Shown one piece after another: positions 30,358 through 38,994 of a DNA stretch of 64,000 bases. Source of the DNA: Lysobacteraceae bacterium NML95-0200 (GTDB taxonomy: Bacteria; Pseudomonadota; Gammaproteobacteria; Xanthomonadales; Xanthomonadaceae). The stretch spans positions 1 through 64,000 of the forward strand of contig NWQQ01000019.1 in assembly GCA_002798255.1 (NCBI GenBank). Reading direction: 5' to 3'. The notes beneath the pieces were generated by a model. The model did not search any database. It was not told where the DNA came from and saw only the letters and a program-made list of their open reading frames with translations. A program made the position numbers and the translations under genes. Every line of letters begins with the position of its first letter. Position 1 is the stretch's first letter.

Positions 30358-31103
30358 GGGGCTTAGGAAGCAAACATGTGTTGACCACATGCTAACTTCT
30401 TGAAATGCCAAGCAAAAATAGATATTACCGTCACTCAAAAATCAGTGAGGCCAAGTTTCGACGTCTTTTGCGTCTGTTTGCCATGGATTTGACCGCCACG
30501 GATGCCGCGCAGTTGTGTGGCCTTTCCGTGCGTTCGGTCAATGCGGTGTACCAACGCATCCGTGCCCGCCTGGCTCAAGAATGTGCTGCGCAGTCGCCGT
30601 TCTTGGGCGAGCTTGAAGCCGATGAATCCTATTTCGGCCCCAAGCGCATCCGGGGCAAACGCGGGCGTGGCGCGGGTGGCAAAACCATCGTCTTTGGTCT
30701 GCTCAAACGTGGCGACTGCGTTTACACCGAGATCGTCCCCAATGCCTCCAAAGCCACGCTGCAAGCCATCATCCGCGGCAAAGTGGACCCCAACAGCATC
30801 ATCCATACCGACGGCTGGCGAGGCTATGATGGGCTGGTTGATTTGGGTTTGGAGAAGCACTTCCGGGTCAATCACGGCAACAACGAGTTCGTCAAAGGTG
30901 CCAGGCATGTCAACGGCATCGAGTCTTTCTGGAGCTACGCAAAGCATCGGCTGGCGCAGTTTCATGGTGTACGCAAGGACAAGTTCGAGCTGCATCTCAA
31001 GGAGACCGAGTTCCGCTTCAATCATCGGCACCTTGATCTCTACAAGACACTGCTTAAACTGCTCAAAGATGACCCTCTTTGAGGCGTTTGCTTCCTAAGC
31101 CCC
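30358..31103 (+). mobile_element. IS1595-family (ISXO2-like) insertion sequence
   Basis: This 746-bp element is bounded by perfect 18-bp inverted repeats, GGGGCTTAGGAAGCAAAC (30358-30375) and its complement (31086-31103), with one transposase gene inside. The 8-bp flanks differ (left CCCACAA, right ATCGCAA), so no target duplication is visible, implying a later deletion or recombination at one side. Confidence 0.92.
30405..31082 (+). CDS. ISXO2-like IS1595-family transposase
   Basis: This 225-residue transposase has an N-terminal helix-turn-helix region (TATDAAQLCGLSVRSVNAVY). The catalytic core carries ELEADESYFGPKR, SIIHTDGWRGYDG and HVNGIESFWSYAK, the D-D-(N)E pattern of the ISXO2-like DDE superfamily. 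It appears full length and uninterrupted, so the element may be active. The segment GKRGRGAGGKTIVFGLL is typical of the family. Confidence 0.95.
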   Translation: MPSKNRYYRHSKISEAKFRRLLRLFAMDLTATDAAQLCGLSVRSVNAVYQRIRARLAQECAAQSPFLGELEADESYFGPKRIRGKRGRGAGGKTIVFGLLKRGDCVYTEIVPNASKATLQAIIRGKVDPNSIIHTDGWRGYDGLVDLGLEKHFRVNHGNNEFVKGARHVNGIESFWSYAKHRLAQFHGVRKDKFELHLKETEFRFNHRHLDLYKTLLKLLKDDPL

Positions 31104-31162
31104 ATCGCAAATATGAAAGTTGCTTACTGATTTTTTGGCTTCAAACCCCAAAAACAACAAAA

Positions 31163-31179
31163 CCCGGCGCGTGGCCGGG
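31163..31179 (-). terminator. Terminator after the LytTR regulator
   Basis: CCCGGC and GCCGGG (31163-31168, 31174-31179) with loop GCGTG form the stem. On the minus strand a T-rich tail follows (TTTTGTTGTTTTT). It lies about 60 bases past the regulator stop. Confidence 0.75.
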
Positions 31180-31191
31180 CTTTGAAGTGAT

Positions 31192-31228
31192 TGGATCGGG
31201 TGATGGAAATCGAATCCACGCTATCAGC
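31192..31228 (-). other. Degenerate 3' end of tRNA-Gly (attachment-site remnant)
   Basis: On the minus strand 37 bases correspond to the 3' part of a tRNA-Gly: GCTGAT, a T-arm GTGG-ATTCGAT-TTCCAT, then CACCCGATCCA. Typical proteobacterial tRNA-Gly ends GTGGGTTCGATTCCCAT CACCCGCTCCA, so about three to five bases differ. No 5' half is present. Such 3' fragments are left where an element integrated at or excised from a tRNA gene. Family identity is from memory of tRNA sequences. Confidence 0.6.
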
Positions 31229-31241
31229 ATCTATCCCTGTT

Positions 31242-31964
31242 CTACACCCAGTCGCGCATTGCTTCGCGCACTTCCGGCAGGCAGCGGCGGCTGACATCCA
31301 GCGGTTTTTCAACACCGTGCAGCCAGACATGCGCTCTGCCCTGGCTGTCGCGGTACAGCTCTTTGAGTGCATCGCGGGCAATCAGGCAGTTGCGGTGGAT
31401 GCGCAAAAACCGCTCGCCAAATTCTTCTTCCAGCGATTTCAGGCTTTCTTCAATCAAGTCCTCGCCACCGGCATGGTGAACCACCACGTATTTTTCCTCG
31501 GCTTGCAGATAGCGAATATCCACGACCGGAATCAGCCGCATATGCCCGCCGAGGCGAGTGCATAGCTGAGTGCGGACATGGGCGGCAGGCGCGGTTTGCG
31601 CTATCCCCAGGCGCTGCCGTGCGCGGCGCAAGGTTTCGGCCAGGCGCTCGCTGCGAAAGGGTTTGACCAGATAATCCAGTGCGGCATTTTCAAAAGCCGC
31701 CAGTGCGTGCTCGTCATAGGCGGTGCAAAACGCAATCAGCGGCGGGGCGCTCAATTGCTGCAATTGCCGCGCCACTTCCAGCCCGCTCATGTCCGGCATA
31801 TGGATATCCAGCATGACCAAATCCGGATGATGCGTATCGCAGGCCAGCAGTGCCGTATGGCCATTGGCCGCCTCGGCCACCACGTCCACATCGGCCTCGC
31901 GTTGCAGCATGGTGCGCAAGCGGGCACGTGCCAGCGGCTCATCATCGACAATCAGGACTTTCAT
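31242..31964 (-). CDS. LytTR-family response regulator (AlgR/LytR type)
   Basis: This 240-residue protein has an N-terminal receiver domain (MKVLIVDDEPLARARL, phosphoacceptor Asp53 in VMLDIHMP, conserved Lys in VKPF). A C-terminal LytTR DNA-binding domain follows (about 135-235, with IRYLQAEEKYVVVHH and FLRIHRNCLIARDAL). ATG 31964 has GGGGAG upstream and fits the receiver start. The usual partner is a 5TM/AlgZ-type kinase, but none is in the window. It follows the esterase gene by 20 bases. Confidence 0.93.
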   Translation of the reverse strand: MKVLIVDDEPLARARLRTMLQREADVDVVAEAANGHTALLACDTHHPDLVMLDIHMPDMSGLEVARQLQQLSAPPLIAFCTAYDEHALAAFENAALDYLVKPFRSERLAETLRRARQRLGIAQTAPAAHVRTQLCTRLGGHMRLIPVVDIRYLQAEEKYVVVHHAGGEDLIEESLKSLEEEFGERFLRIHRNCLIARDALKELYRDSQGRAHVWLHGVEKPLDVSRRCLPEVREAMRDWV

Positions 31965-31984
31965 CGCTCCCCCCTTGCAGCCCC

Positions 31985-32665
31985 TCAACCCTGTGCGGAA
32001 AACCGCTGCGCAAACCAGGCGCCAAGGTCGGCAATTTCCTCGGCACAGACCTGATGCAGCATCGGATAGGCATGCCAGTCCACCTCAAAACCGGCATCGC
32101 GCAGCATATCGCGGCTACGTTTGCCGCCCGTGTAGGGCACCACCGCATCATGCAGGCCATGCGCCATGAATATCGGCTGTTTGCGGGCTGCATCGGTGAG
32201 TTTCGCCATGCTGGCCGCCCCCAGCGGCAGATAGGTGGAGAGTGCAATCAGCCCGGCCAGCGGCTCGGCGCGTTCAATCCCTGCGGCAAGCGTAATCGCA
32301 CCGCCTTGCGAAAAACCGGCAAGAAAAATGCGGCTGGCCGGAATGCCACGCTCGATTTCTCGGGCAATCAAAAGCTCGATTTGTGCCACCGACTCGGCCA
32401 CGCCTTCGGCATCGGCACGATTGGACAAGTCCATATCGCGGATGTCATACCAGCCACGCATCGGCACACCGCCATTGATGGTGATGGGGCGCACCGGCGC
32501 ATTGGGAAATACAAAGCGCAAGGCCGGCCAGCCCTGCTGAACCAGCTCCGGCACAATCGGTTCGAAATCATGGGCATCCGCGCCCAGGCCATGCAGCCAG
32601 ATAACTGCCCATTGCGGCTGCTCGCCGGTTTCGCGCTCAATACAGTCAGGAATGGATACGTTCAT
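31985..32665 (-). CDS. Carboxylesterase/phospholipase (YpfH/EstB-like alpha/beta hydrolase)
   Basis: This 226-residue alpha/beta hydrolase of the phospholipase/carboxylesterase family shows WAVIWLHGLGADAHDF (oxyanion region), RGWYDI, the nucleophile elbow LAGFSQGGAIT, an acid in HGLHDAVVPY, and a His in HAYPMLHQV. There is no signal peptide, so it is cytoplasmic and probably acts on short-chain esters. It is likely cotranscribed with the LytTR regulator downstream. Confidence 0.92.
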   Translation of the reverse strand: MNVSIPDCIERETGEQPQWAVIWLHGLGADAHDFEPIVPELVQQGWPALRFVFPNAPVRPITINGGVPMRGWYDIRDMDLSNRADAEGVAESVAQIELLIAREIERGIPASRIFLAGFSQGGAITLAAGIERAEPLAGLIALSTYLPLGAASMAKLTDAARKQPIFMAHGLHDAVVPYTGGKRSRDMLRDAGFEVDWHAYPMLHQVCAEEIADLGAWFAQRFSAQG

Positions 32666-32737
32666 AATGCTCGCGATTTAACCAAAGCCCATAGCCTGAC
32701 ATGATTTTTCGCTTACGGCGAGATGGGCGCAAAACAA

Positions 32738-32760
32738 AACCCGGCATTGGTTGCCGGGTT
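32738..32760 (-). terminator. Terminator after tRNA-Ile/rpoD
   Basis: Perfect 9-bp arms AACCCGGCA and TGCCGGGTT with loop TTGGT. On the minus strand the stem runs into TTTTGTTTTG, a good U-tract, 24 bases after the tRNA 3' end. Confidence 0.85.
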
Positions 32761-32783
32761 CTGCACTGCAAGCGCAGCAGGTT

Positions 32784-32859
32784 TGGTGGGCCCACCAGGA
32801 TTCGAACCTGGAACCAAAGGATTATGAGTCCTCTGCTCTAACCGTTGAGCTATAGGCCC
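32784..32859 (-). tRNA. tRNA-Ile(CAU), lysidine type
   Basis: This 76-nt tRNA has an encoded CCA. The acceptor stem is GGGCCTA paired with TGGGCCC plus discriminator A, the D-arm is TAGCTCAACGGTTAGAGCA, and the anticodon arm is AGGACTCATAATCCT with anticodon CAT. The T-arm is CCAGGTTCGAATCCTGG. The loop CTCATAA in this stem is typical of tRNA-Ile2, whose C34 is changed to lysidine to read AUA, rather than elongator or initiator Met; the initiator would lack a 1-72 pair. Confidence 0.93.
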
Positions 32860-32872
32860 GTTGTAACTGCAA

Positions 32873-34738
32873 TCAGGTATCCAGGAAGCTGCGCAGGGTT
32901 TCCGAGCGGCTGGGATGACGCAGCTTGCGCAATGCCTTGGCTTCAATCTGGCGAATGCGCTCGCGGGTGACATCGAACTGCTTGCCGACTTCTTCCAGGG
33001 TGTGGTCGGTATTCATGTCGATGCCAAAGCGCATGCGCAGCACCTTGGCCTCGCGCGGGGTGAGGCCAGCCAGCACGTCGCGCACGGTTTCCACCAGGTT
33101 GATGTCGGTGGTGGCATCCACCGGCGACATGACATTGGTGTCTTCGATGAAGTCGCCCAGGTGCGAGTCTTCGTCATCGCCAATCGGCGTTTCCATCGAA
33201 ATCGGCTCTTTGGCGATTTTCATGACCTTGCGGATTTTGTCCTCGGGCATGTCCATCTCACGCGCCAGTTCTTCGGGCGTGGCTTCGCGGCCATAGGTCT
33301 GCAACATCTGCCGGGAAATGCGGTTGAGCTTGTTGATGGTCTCAATCATGTGCACCGGGATGCGGATGGTGCGCGCCTGGTCGGCAATCGAGCGGGTGAT
33401 GGCCTGGCGAATCCACCAGGTGGCATAGGTGGAGAACTTGAAGCCGCGACGGAATTCGAACTTGTCCACGGCTTTCATCAGGCCGATATTGCCTTCCTGA
33501 ATCAGGTCAAGAAACTGCAAGCCGCGGTTGGTGTACTTCTTGGCGATGGAGATGACCAGGCGCAGGTTAGCCTCGACCATTTCCTTCTTGGCGCGGCGGG
33601 CTTTGACTTCGCCCTCGCCCATGCCCCTGATCAGCGAACGCATGTCCGTCAGGGTCATCGAATTCTTGCCTTCCAGCTCCAGAATCATTTCTTGCTGGGC
33701 AATGATTTGCTCGCGCACATCACGCAGGGCCGAGCCCCACTTCTGCTTGCGCTTGAGCATCTCGTCCACCCAGTCCAGGTTGATGTTATTGCTGTCCCAG
33801 GCTTTCAGAAAATCCTTGCGTGGCATCCCGGCCTGACGGATAGCCAGCTCCATGACGCGACGCTCACGGGTTTTAACTTCTTCCTGCACATCGCGCAGTT
33901 GCGCAACCAGGGCATCAAAATAGGGCAGCGGGAACTTGAAGGTGACGAAAATGTCGGCCATTTCCTGACGCAGCTTGGCCACCGACTTGTGTGCCGGACC
34001 GTGCTTGGCCAGCGCCTTTTCAAACTTGCCCCACAGCGCCGCCATCTCGGTCATGCGCAGTTTGACTTCTTCGGGGTCAGGGCCGGAAGGCGCCGGCTCA
34101 TCGGCCGCGCCCGCATCATCGTCCTCGTCCCCGTCGGCGTCTTCATCCAGCGCCCCGACCTCGTCCTCCACATCCTCATCTTCAGCGGCGGCGGCGGCAT
34201 TGGCTTCCTCGACATAGTCATTGAAGCCGACCACCACTTCCGGCAGGCGTTTTTTGCCATCCAGATGTTGCTGGTAGTCTTCCAGCACCAGGCTGACCGA
34301 CGGCGGGAACAGCGCCAGCGAGGCCAGCATCTGGTTGATGCCTTCCTCGATGCGCTTGGCGATGGCGATTTCGCCCTCGCGGGTCAACAGCTCGACCGAG
34401 CCCATTTCACGCATATACATGCGCACCGGGTCGGTGGTACGGCCAATCTCGGCATCCAGCGGCGAAATCGCGGCAATGGCATCTTCCGTCGTGGTTTCGT
34501 CCATCTCACGCCCCGAGCCAGACTGCCCGGCCAGCAGCAGGGTTTCGGCATCGGGTGCAACTTCGTACACCTCGATTTCCATACCGCGAATCATGCTGAT
34601 GATGTCTTCGATCTGCTCCGGATCCACCAGGTCGTCGGGCAGATGGTCGTTGACCTCCGCATAGGTCAGATAGCCCTGTTCCAGGCCCTTGCTGATGAGC
34701 TGCTTGATTTCGGACTGGGCCTGACGATCACTGGCCAT
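32873..34738 (-). CDS. rpoD: RNA polymerase primary sigma factor (sigma-70)
   Basis: This 621-residue housekeeping sigma factor has region 1.1 at the N-terminus ([20 protein letters not shown]), region 1.2 ([21 protein letters not shown]), and an acidic non-conserved region rich in Asp/Glu at about 185-235. Region 2 carries [19 protein letters not shown] and [13 protein letters not shown], and region 4.2 carries [23 protein letters not shown] 34738 has AGGTG upstream; a GTG three codons earlier is less likely. tRNA-Ile follows 13 bases downstream. Confidence 0.98.
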   Translation of the reverse strand: MASDRQAQSEIKQLISKGLEQGYLTYAEVNDHLPDDLVDPEQIEDIISMIRGMEIEVYEVAPDAETLLLAGQSGSGREMDETTTEDAIAAISPLDAEIGRTTDPVRMYMREMGSVELLTREGEIAIAKRIEEGINQMLASLALFPPSVSLVLEDYQQHLDGKKRLPEVVVGFNDYVEEANAAAAAEDEDVEDEVGALDEDADGDEDDDAGAADEPAPSGPDPEEVKLRMTEMAALWGKFEKALAKHGPAHKSVAKLRQEMADIFVTFKFPLPYFDALVAQLRDVQEEVKTRERRVMELAIRQAGMPRKDFLKAWDSNNINLDWVDEMLKRKQKWGSALRDVREQIIAQQEMILELEGKNSMTLTDMRSLIRGMGEGEVKARRAKKEMVEANLRLVISIAKKYTNRGLQFLDLIQEGNIGLMKAVDKFEFRRGFKFSTYATWWIRQAITRSIADQARTIRIPVHMIETINKLNRISRQMLQTYGREATPEELAREMDMPEDKIRKVMKIAKEPISMETPIGDDEDSHLGDFIEDTNVMSPVDATTDINLVETVRDVLAGLTPREAKVLRMRFGIDMNTDHTLEEVGKQFDVTRERIRQIEAKALRKLRHPSRSETLRSFLDT

Positions 34739-34799
34739 GTGTTTCACCTGAAAGAAACTGAACCCCCAATTATACTACTTTATCCATCTGCTGCCGGGT

Positions 34800-35240
34800 T
34801 CAGGTTTGCAGCATGAAGGTCACCGGGCCGTCATTGACCAGGCTTACCTGCATATGGGCGCCAAACCGGCCAATTTCCACCCCGGCCGGATGCCTTTGCC
34901 GGCATTCGTTTATCAACTGCTGGTAAAGCCTCTCGGCCAGCGCCGGAGCAGCGGCGGCACTAAAGTTGGGACGCAGGCCGCTGCGGGTATCGGCCGCCAG
35001 CGTAAATTGGCTCACCAGCAGCAATTGCCCGCCGCTATCGCGCAGCGAGCGATTCATACGCCCGGCCTCGTCGGCAAACACCCGGTAAGCCAGCAGGCGC
35101 TCGGCCATCTTGACCACCTTGGCCTTATCATCACCGGCCTCGGCGCACACCAGTGCCAAAAGCCCTGCGCCAATCTGGCCGATGGTTTCGATTCCGACCA
35201 TCACTTTGGCGCTGGAAACGCGCTGAATCAAAGCCAACAT
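34800..35240 (-). CDS. dtd: D-aminoacyl-tRNA deacylase
   Basis: Removes D-amino acids wrongly attached to tRNA. The 146-residue protein begins [13 protein letters not shown], has the catalytic-site segment [12 protein letters not shown] and the [12 protein letters not shown]-terminus (Gly-cisPro motif region). ATG 35240 has AGGAC upstream and matches the family start. It is divergent from the acyltransferase gene. Confidence 0.96.
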   Translation of the reverse strand: MLALIQRVSSAKVMVGIETIGQIGAGLLALVCAEAGDDKAKVVKMAERLLAYRVFADEAGRMNRSLRDSGGQLLLVSQFTLAADTRSGLRPNFSAAAAPALAERLYQQLINECRQRHPAGVEIGRFGAHMQVSLVNDGPVTFMLQT

Positions 35241-35338
35241 TGCAAGTCCTGCCGCGGGAAAGTAGCGAAGATTAACCAAATTCGCGCGTTTTTCGGCAGT
35301 TTTCTCTACACTCAACTGTCTTTGTTGATGCCTTGCCC

Positions 35339-36232
35339 ATGCTCTACTGGCTTGCCAAACTGATCGGCCTTTTGCCCATGCCCGCACTGCGCTGGCTGGG
35401 CGAGCGGCTTGCCGCCTTCTGGCTGCACGGCAACCGCCGCGAAAGCCGGGTCGCCTGGCGCAGCCTGGAGCTGGCCTTCCCGCACATGTCTGAAGCCGAG
35501 CGCAAGGCGCTGCACCGGGCGGCCTTGCAAAGCACCGGCTGGCAGATGTTTGAAACCCTGCGCATCTGGACGCGCCCGACAGCGGAGAACCTGCGCTTAC
35601 TGCGCGAAGGCGCCGGTATTGAGCTATTCGATGCTGCGCTCAGCAGCGGTCGCGGGGTGATTATCGCCGCCCCCCATCACGGCAATTGGGAGTTGCTGAA
35701 CCAGTGGCTGGCTGCACACACACCGCTGGCCATTTTGTACGCCCCGCCGGAATCGGCGATGCTGGATGCGTTTTTGCGCCGGGTACGCAAGGCGCAAGCG
35801 GGCCGGGTGGAGCAAATCCGTGCCGAGGGCATCGGCATCCGGCAATTGTTCAAGCGCCTGCAAGCCGGCGGCGTGGTCGGCATCCTGCCCGACCAGCAAC
35901 CCAAGCAGGGCGAAGGGGTCTGGGCGCCGTTTTTTGGCATCCCTGCCTCAACCATGACCCTGATTGGCCGCCTGGCCGAGCGTAGCAATGCGGTGGTGTT
36001 GTTCGCCTGGTGCGAGCGCGATGCGGACGGCTCGGGCTTTACCCTGCATATGCAGGCCGCCCCGGAAGAAATTGCCTGCAAAGACCCACGGGTTTCTGCC
36101 ACTGCACTCAATGCCGGTATCGAAGCGCTGGTGCGCCGTAATCCTGCGCAGTATCAGTGGACTTACAAACGCTGGTCGCAGCAGCCCGAAGGCAGTGCGT
36201 TCGGCAACCCCTATTGGCCAGATTGCTATTGA
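35339..36232 (+). CDS. lpxL: Lipid A late acyltransferase (LpxL/HtrB family)
   Basis: This 297-residue inner-membrane enzyme transfers a secondary acyl chain to lipid A or a related lipid. It has an N-terminal hydrophobic anchor and the catalytic H(x4)E motif in [31 protein letters not shown], the family's second conserved block, and a C-terminal [12 protein letters not shown] follow. The exact acyl position (LpxL or LpxM type) cannot be decided. Start ATG 35339; no strong ribosome site. The next gene begins one base after its stop. Confidence 0.88.
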   Translation: MLYWLAKLIGLLPMPALRWLGERLAAFWLHGNRRESRVAWRSLELAFPHMSEAERKALHRAALQSTGWQMFETLRIWTRPTAENLRLLREGAGIELFDAALSSGRGVIIAAPHHGNWELLNQWLAAHTPLAILYAPPESAMLDAFLRRVRKAQAGRVEQIRAEGIGIRQLFKRLQAGGVVGILPDQQPKQGEGVWAPFFGIPASTMTLIGRLAERSNAVVLFAWCERDADGSGFTLHMQAAPEEIACKDPRVSATALNAGIEALVRRNPAQYQWTYKRWSQQPEGSAFGNPYWPDCY

Positions 36233-36233
36233 T

Positions 36234-36752
36234 ATGACACAGCCCAATCCCCCGGTTTTACCCTACCCGAACACCGATACCTGGCACCCCTTACCCGCAC
36301 GCGGGCGGATATTGTTCTGCCTGAGCCATGCCATCGGCCTTGCCATTTTGGGCGCTGCACTTGCCCTGGCTGCCTCGCTTTTGAACGAAACTTCGTCATG
36401 GCTCTGGGCAGGTCTGCTGGCCGTGGCCGGCCTGCTTGCCGGAGCCTTGTTCGGCATTTGGCTGGGCGCACGCCGCCACAGCTATTACCGCTGGCGGCTG
36501 GACGAGACCGGCTTTGCGGTCAAAAGCGGTAAGCTCTGGCAAAGCCATACGCATGTGCCTGCCACTCGTGTGCAGCATCTGGATATCAGCCGCGGCCCGC
36601 TACAGCGCCACTACCGGCTTGCCACCCTGACCGTGCACACCGCAGGCACGCACGGCCATGCGGTCAGCCTTCCCTGTCTTGATGGCGATGCCGCCGAAGC
36701 ACTGCGCGCCGCCCTTGCCCGCCGCATTGAACCTGAAAGCGATGCAGACTGA
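36234..36752 (+). CDS. Bacterial PH-domain membrane protein (YdbS-like)
   Basis: This 172-residue protein has two membrane helices (about 26-46 and 53-75) followed by a bacterial PH (bPH2/DUF304) domain with YYRWRLDETGFAVKSGKLWQS and THVPATRVQHLDISRGPLQR. It resembles the YdbS half of YdbS/YdbT pairs, whose role is thought to lie in membrane or envelope physiology. It starts one base after lpxL and overlaps the next PH-domain gene by 11 bases, so the three form an operon. Confidence 0.82.
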   Translation: MTQPNPPVLPYPNTDTWHPLPARGRILFCLSHAIGLAILGAALALAASLLNETSSWLWAGLLAVAGLLAGALFGIWLGARRHSYYRWRLDETGFAVKSGKLWQSHTHVPATRVQHLDISRGPLQRHYRLATLTVHTAGTHGHAVSLPCLDGDAAEALRAALARRIEPESDAD

Positions 36753-38268
36753 AACGCCACCGCCCATCCCCGCGCCAGAAGCCGAAGAGCACCGGCTGCA
36801 CGCCTGGTCATGGCTGTTTGTGGCTTTGCAGAACCTCAAACAATTCATTTTCCCGCTGCTGGCGCTGCTCATTGCCCGCCGTGGCGACCTGCATGCGCTG
36901 TGGCCACTCCTCGGGGTCGCGACTCTGGTGCTGATTTCAGTCTGGCAATACTTCACCTATCGCTACCGGCTATTGCCCGAGCACATCGAAATCCGCAGCG
37001 GCCTGCTGGAAAGAAAACTGCGGCAAATCGCCTATGCGCGCATCCATAACGTCGCCCTGCACCAGACGCTGTTGCACCGGCTGTTTGGCGTGGCCGAAGT
37101 GCGTCTGGAATCAGCCGGCGGCAATCAGCCAGAAGCGCAGATGCGCGTGCTGCGCATCGACAGGGCGTTGGCATTGGAGCATCTGGTACGCGAGCGCGGC
37201 CAGCACAGCAGCGGCATTACGCCCGCCGCCGCGATTGCACAAGCCGCTGCCACGCCACTGCTGACCCTGCCCACCGCAGAAATCATCCGTCATGGCTTGA
37301 TTTCCAATCGCGGCATGGTGGTGGTCGCCGCCGGCTTTGCCACCCTTGGGCAATTCATGGATGAATTCATCGAACATTATTCCGGGCAGCTAGCGCGTAG
37401 CACCCGCGCCACACTCAATGGCCTGGATGTCCAGCGCCTGGAACTTGGCTGGCTGGATTACAGCCTGATGGGTCTTGTCCTGCTGCTGGCCATGCTGGTA
37501 TTGCTGCGGCTGTTTTCGGTGGCGCTGTCATTGCTGCAATATCACGGCTTTGTGCTCGCCGAGAAAGGCCATCGCCTGACCGTCAGCCGGGGGCTTCTGA
37601 CCCGAATCCGCAGCTCCATCCCCAAGCGCCGCATCCAGGCTTGGCAACTGCAAGAGACTTGGCTACACCGGTGCTTCAAACGCCGGGCGCTGTCAGTGGA
37701 AATCGCCGCCAGTCCGCAGCCGCAACAGCAGCAAGGGCGCGGCAGCAATGCACTGGCGCCCATCGCCACTCCCGCCAGCTGCGATGCGCTGATCAGCCAT
37801 CTGCTGCCCGCCGCCCACTGGCCGCCCGGAAACTGGCAAAAACTACACCGCCTCGCCTGGCTGCGGCGCTGGCTGGGCAGCTGTGCCTGGCTGCTGCCAC
37901 TGACCGCCGTGGCCGTATCGCTGCTGGGCATCCGTGGTTTGCTGCCGCTGGCATGGCTTCCGGTTTCCGCATTCCTGGCCTGGCAGGCCAGCCGCCATGC
38001 CGGCTGGAGCCTTGGCGGCTCCCTCATCGCCACCCGGCGCGGCTGGTTGTCACGACAATGGCGTTTTGCCGAAGTGGAAAAACTGCAAAGCCTGCGACTT
38101 TCCGCCTCGCCACTGGACAGGCTTTTCGGCATGCGCAGCCTGTTGCTGGATACCGCTGGCGCCAGCCCGTTTGCGCCCTTGCGCATCGACCATTTACGCC
38201 GCGAAGATGCCGAGCAGTTGCTGGACACCCTTGCCGGGCGATTGCGCCACAGCGCACTGCGCTGGTAA
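36742..38268 (+). CDS. PH-domain membrane protein with repeated bPH2 domains (YdbT-like)
   Basis: This 508-residue membrane protein has several hydrophobic pairs, each followed by a bPH2 module: EHIEIRSGLLERKLRQIAYARIHNV, then LTVSRGLLTRIRSSIPKRRIQAW, then ATRRGWLSRQWRFAEVEKLQSL. The order of domains and the pairing with a short YdbS-like protein match YdbT. Function is not established. It is convergent with rimI, 16 bases apart. Confidence 0.82.
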   Translation: MQTETPPPIPAPEAEEHRLHAWSWLFVALQNLKQFIFPLLALLIARRGDLHALWPLLGVATLVLISVWQYFTYRYRLLPEHIEIRSGLLERKLRQIAYARIHNVALHQTLLHRLFGVAEVRLESAGGNQPEAQMRVLRIDRALALEHLVRERGQHSSGITPAAAIAQAAATPLLTLPTAEIIRHGLISNRGMVVVAAGFATLGQFMDEFIEHYSGQLARSTRATLNGLDVQRLELGWLDYSLMGLVLLLAMLVLLRLFSVALSLLQYHGFVLAEKGHRLTVSRGLLTRIRSSIPKRRIQAWQLQETWLHRCFKRRALSVEIAASPQPQQQQGRGSNALAPIATPASCDALISHLLPAAHWPPGNWQKLHRLAWLRRWLGSCAWLLPLTAVAVSLLGIRGLLPLAWLPVSAFLAWQASRHAGWSLGGSLIATRRGWLSRQWRFAEVEKLQSLRLSASPLDRLFGMRSLLLDTAGASPFAPLRIDHLRREDAEQLLDTLAGRLRHSALRW

Positions 38269-38284
38269 GCATCTGTTCAAGACA

Positions 38285-38749
38285 CTAATCCAGCAGTTCC
38301 ATCGCCATCACCAGGCCATCTTCCCGGCCATTGTTGGCAGCGGGGTAATAGCGCGGCCGGCGGCCAATTTCGTTGAAGCCCTCGTCCTGATAGAGCTGCA
38401 CCGCATGAGTATTGGAAGGCCGCACTTCCAGAAAAATCCGCTGCGCGCCCTGCGCCTGCGCCGCCTGGCGCACATCACGCAGCAAGCGCCTGCCAAGCCC
38501 GCGCGACTGCCAGGCCGGGTCGATGCAGAGATTGAGCAAATGCGCTTCATCCGCCTGCACGCTGAGGACTGCATAGCCAATGATGCGCTTGTCAGCTTCC
38601 AGTACCCACATCAGATAGCCCGAACGCAGGCAATCACGAAAATTGCCCGCTGACCACGGCCATGGGTAGGCGCGCAGTTCCACCTGCATCACTTCCGCCA
38701 GGTCAGCCTCCTGCATGCGCCGCAGATTCACGGTCATTTCGCTACTCAT
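38285..38749 (-). CDS. rimI: Ribosomal protein S18-alanine N-acetyltransferase
   Basis: This GNAT acetyltransferase is predicted to acetylate the N-terminal alanine of S18. The 154-residue protein shows MQEADLAEVMQVELRAYPWPWS, the acetyl-CoA loop IDPAWQSRGLGRRLL, and FLEVRPSNTHAVQLYQDEGF with the catalytic-region Glu. ATG 38749 overlaps the upstream small gene by 4 bp (ATGA), so it is preferred to a longer frame start at 38782. Confidence 0.92.
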   Translation of the reverse strand: MSSEMTVNLRRMQEADLAEVMQVELRAYPWPWSAGNFRDCLRSGYLMWVLEADKRIIGYAVLSVQADEAHLLNLCIDPAWQSRGLGRRLLRDVRQAAQAQGAQRIFLEVRPSNTHAVQLYQDEGFNEIGRRPRYYPAANNGREDGLVMAMELLD

Positions 38750-38994
38750 TGCCGGGCGCGCAGGCGGCGCAGTTGCGGCCATAAGGCGCGTTTGACCGCC
38801 GCATCGCGCAAGCGTTCGGCATCAGGCAAGACAATGCCCGATGCCAACAGCACTTCAGCCGTGATACCGGTGGCGGCGGCCAGCTGCGCCACCACAAACG
38901 GGTCAGGCGGCAAGGACGCTGTGGGCCAGACCTGCCGCCACGGCATACAACCCAGCTCGCCCAGGATTTCCGTTTGCAGGCTGTCCCAGTTCAT
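38746..38994 (-). CDS. Small protein upstream of rimI (possible HolD-like)
   Basis: This 82-residue protein was not recognised with confidence. The N-terminus reads MNWDSLQTEILGELGCMPWRQVW and the rest is helical and basic at the end (RALWPQLRRLRARQ). In many gammaproteobacteria the gene just before rimI is holD, the DNA polymerase III psi subunit, whose N-terminus also has a short L-G-x-x-x-W segment. Context plus that weak likeness is the only support. It overlaps rimI (ATGA) and pssA (ATGA), forming one operon. Confidence 0.6.
   Translation of the reverse strand: MNWDSLQTEILGELGCMPWRQVWPTASLPPDPFVVAQLAAATGITAEVLLASGIVLPDAERLRDAAVKRALWPQLRRLRARQ

Noticed and set aside
32784-32859. Calling the CAT tRNA as tRNA-Met
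   Set aside because: The 1-72 pair is G-C and the anticodon arm matches tRNA-Ile2; neither an initiator nor the usual elongator Met pattern is seen.
32915-34816. Plus-strand 633-codon frame opposite rpoD
   Set aside because: Antisense to a strongly conserved gene; a shadow of GC-rich codon usage.
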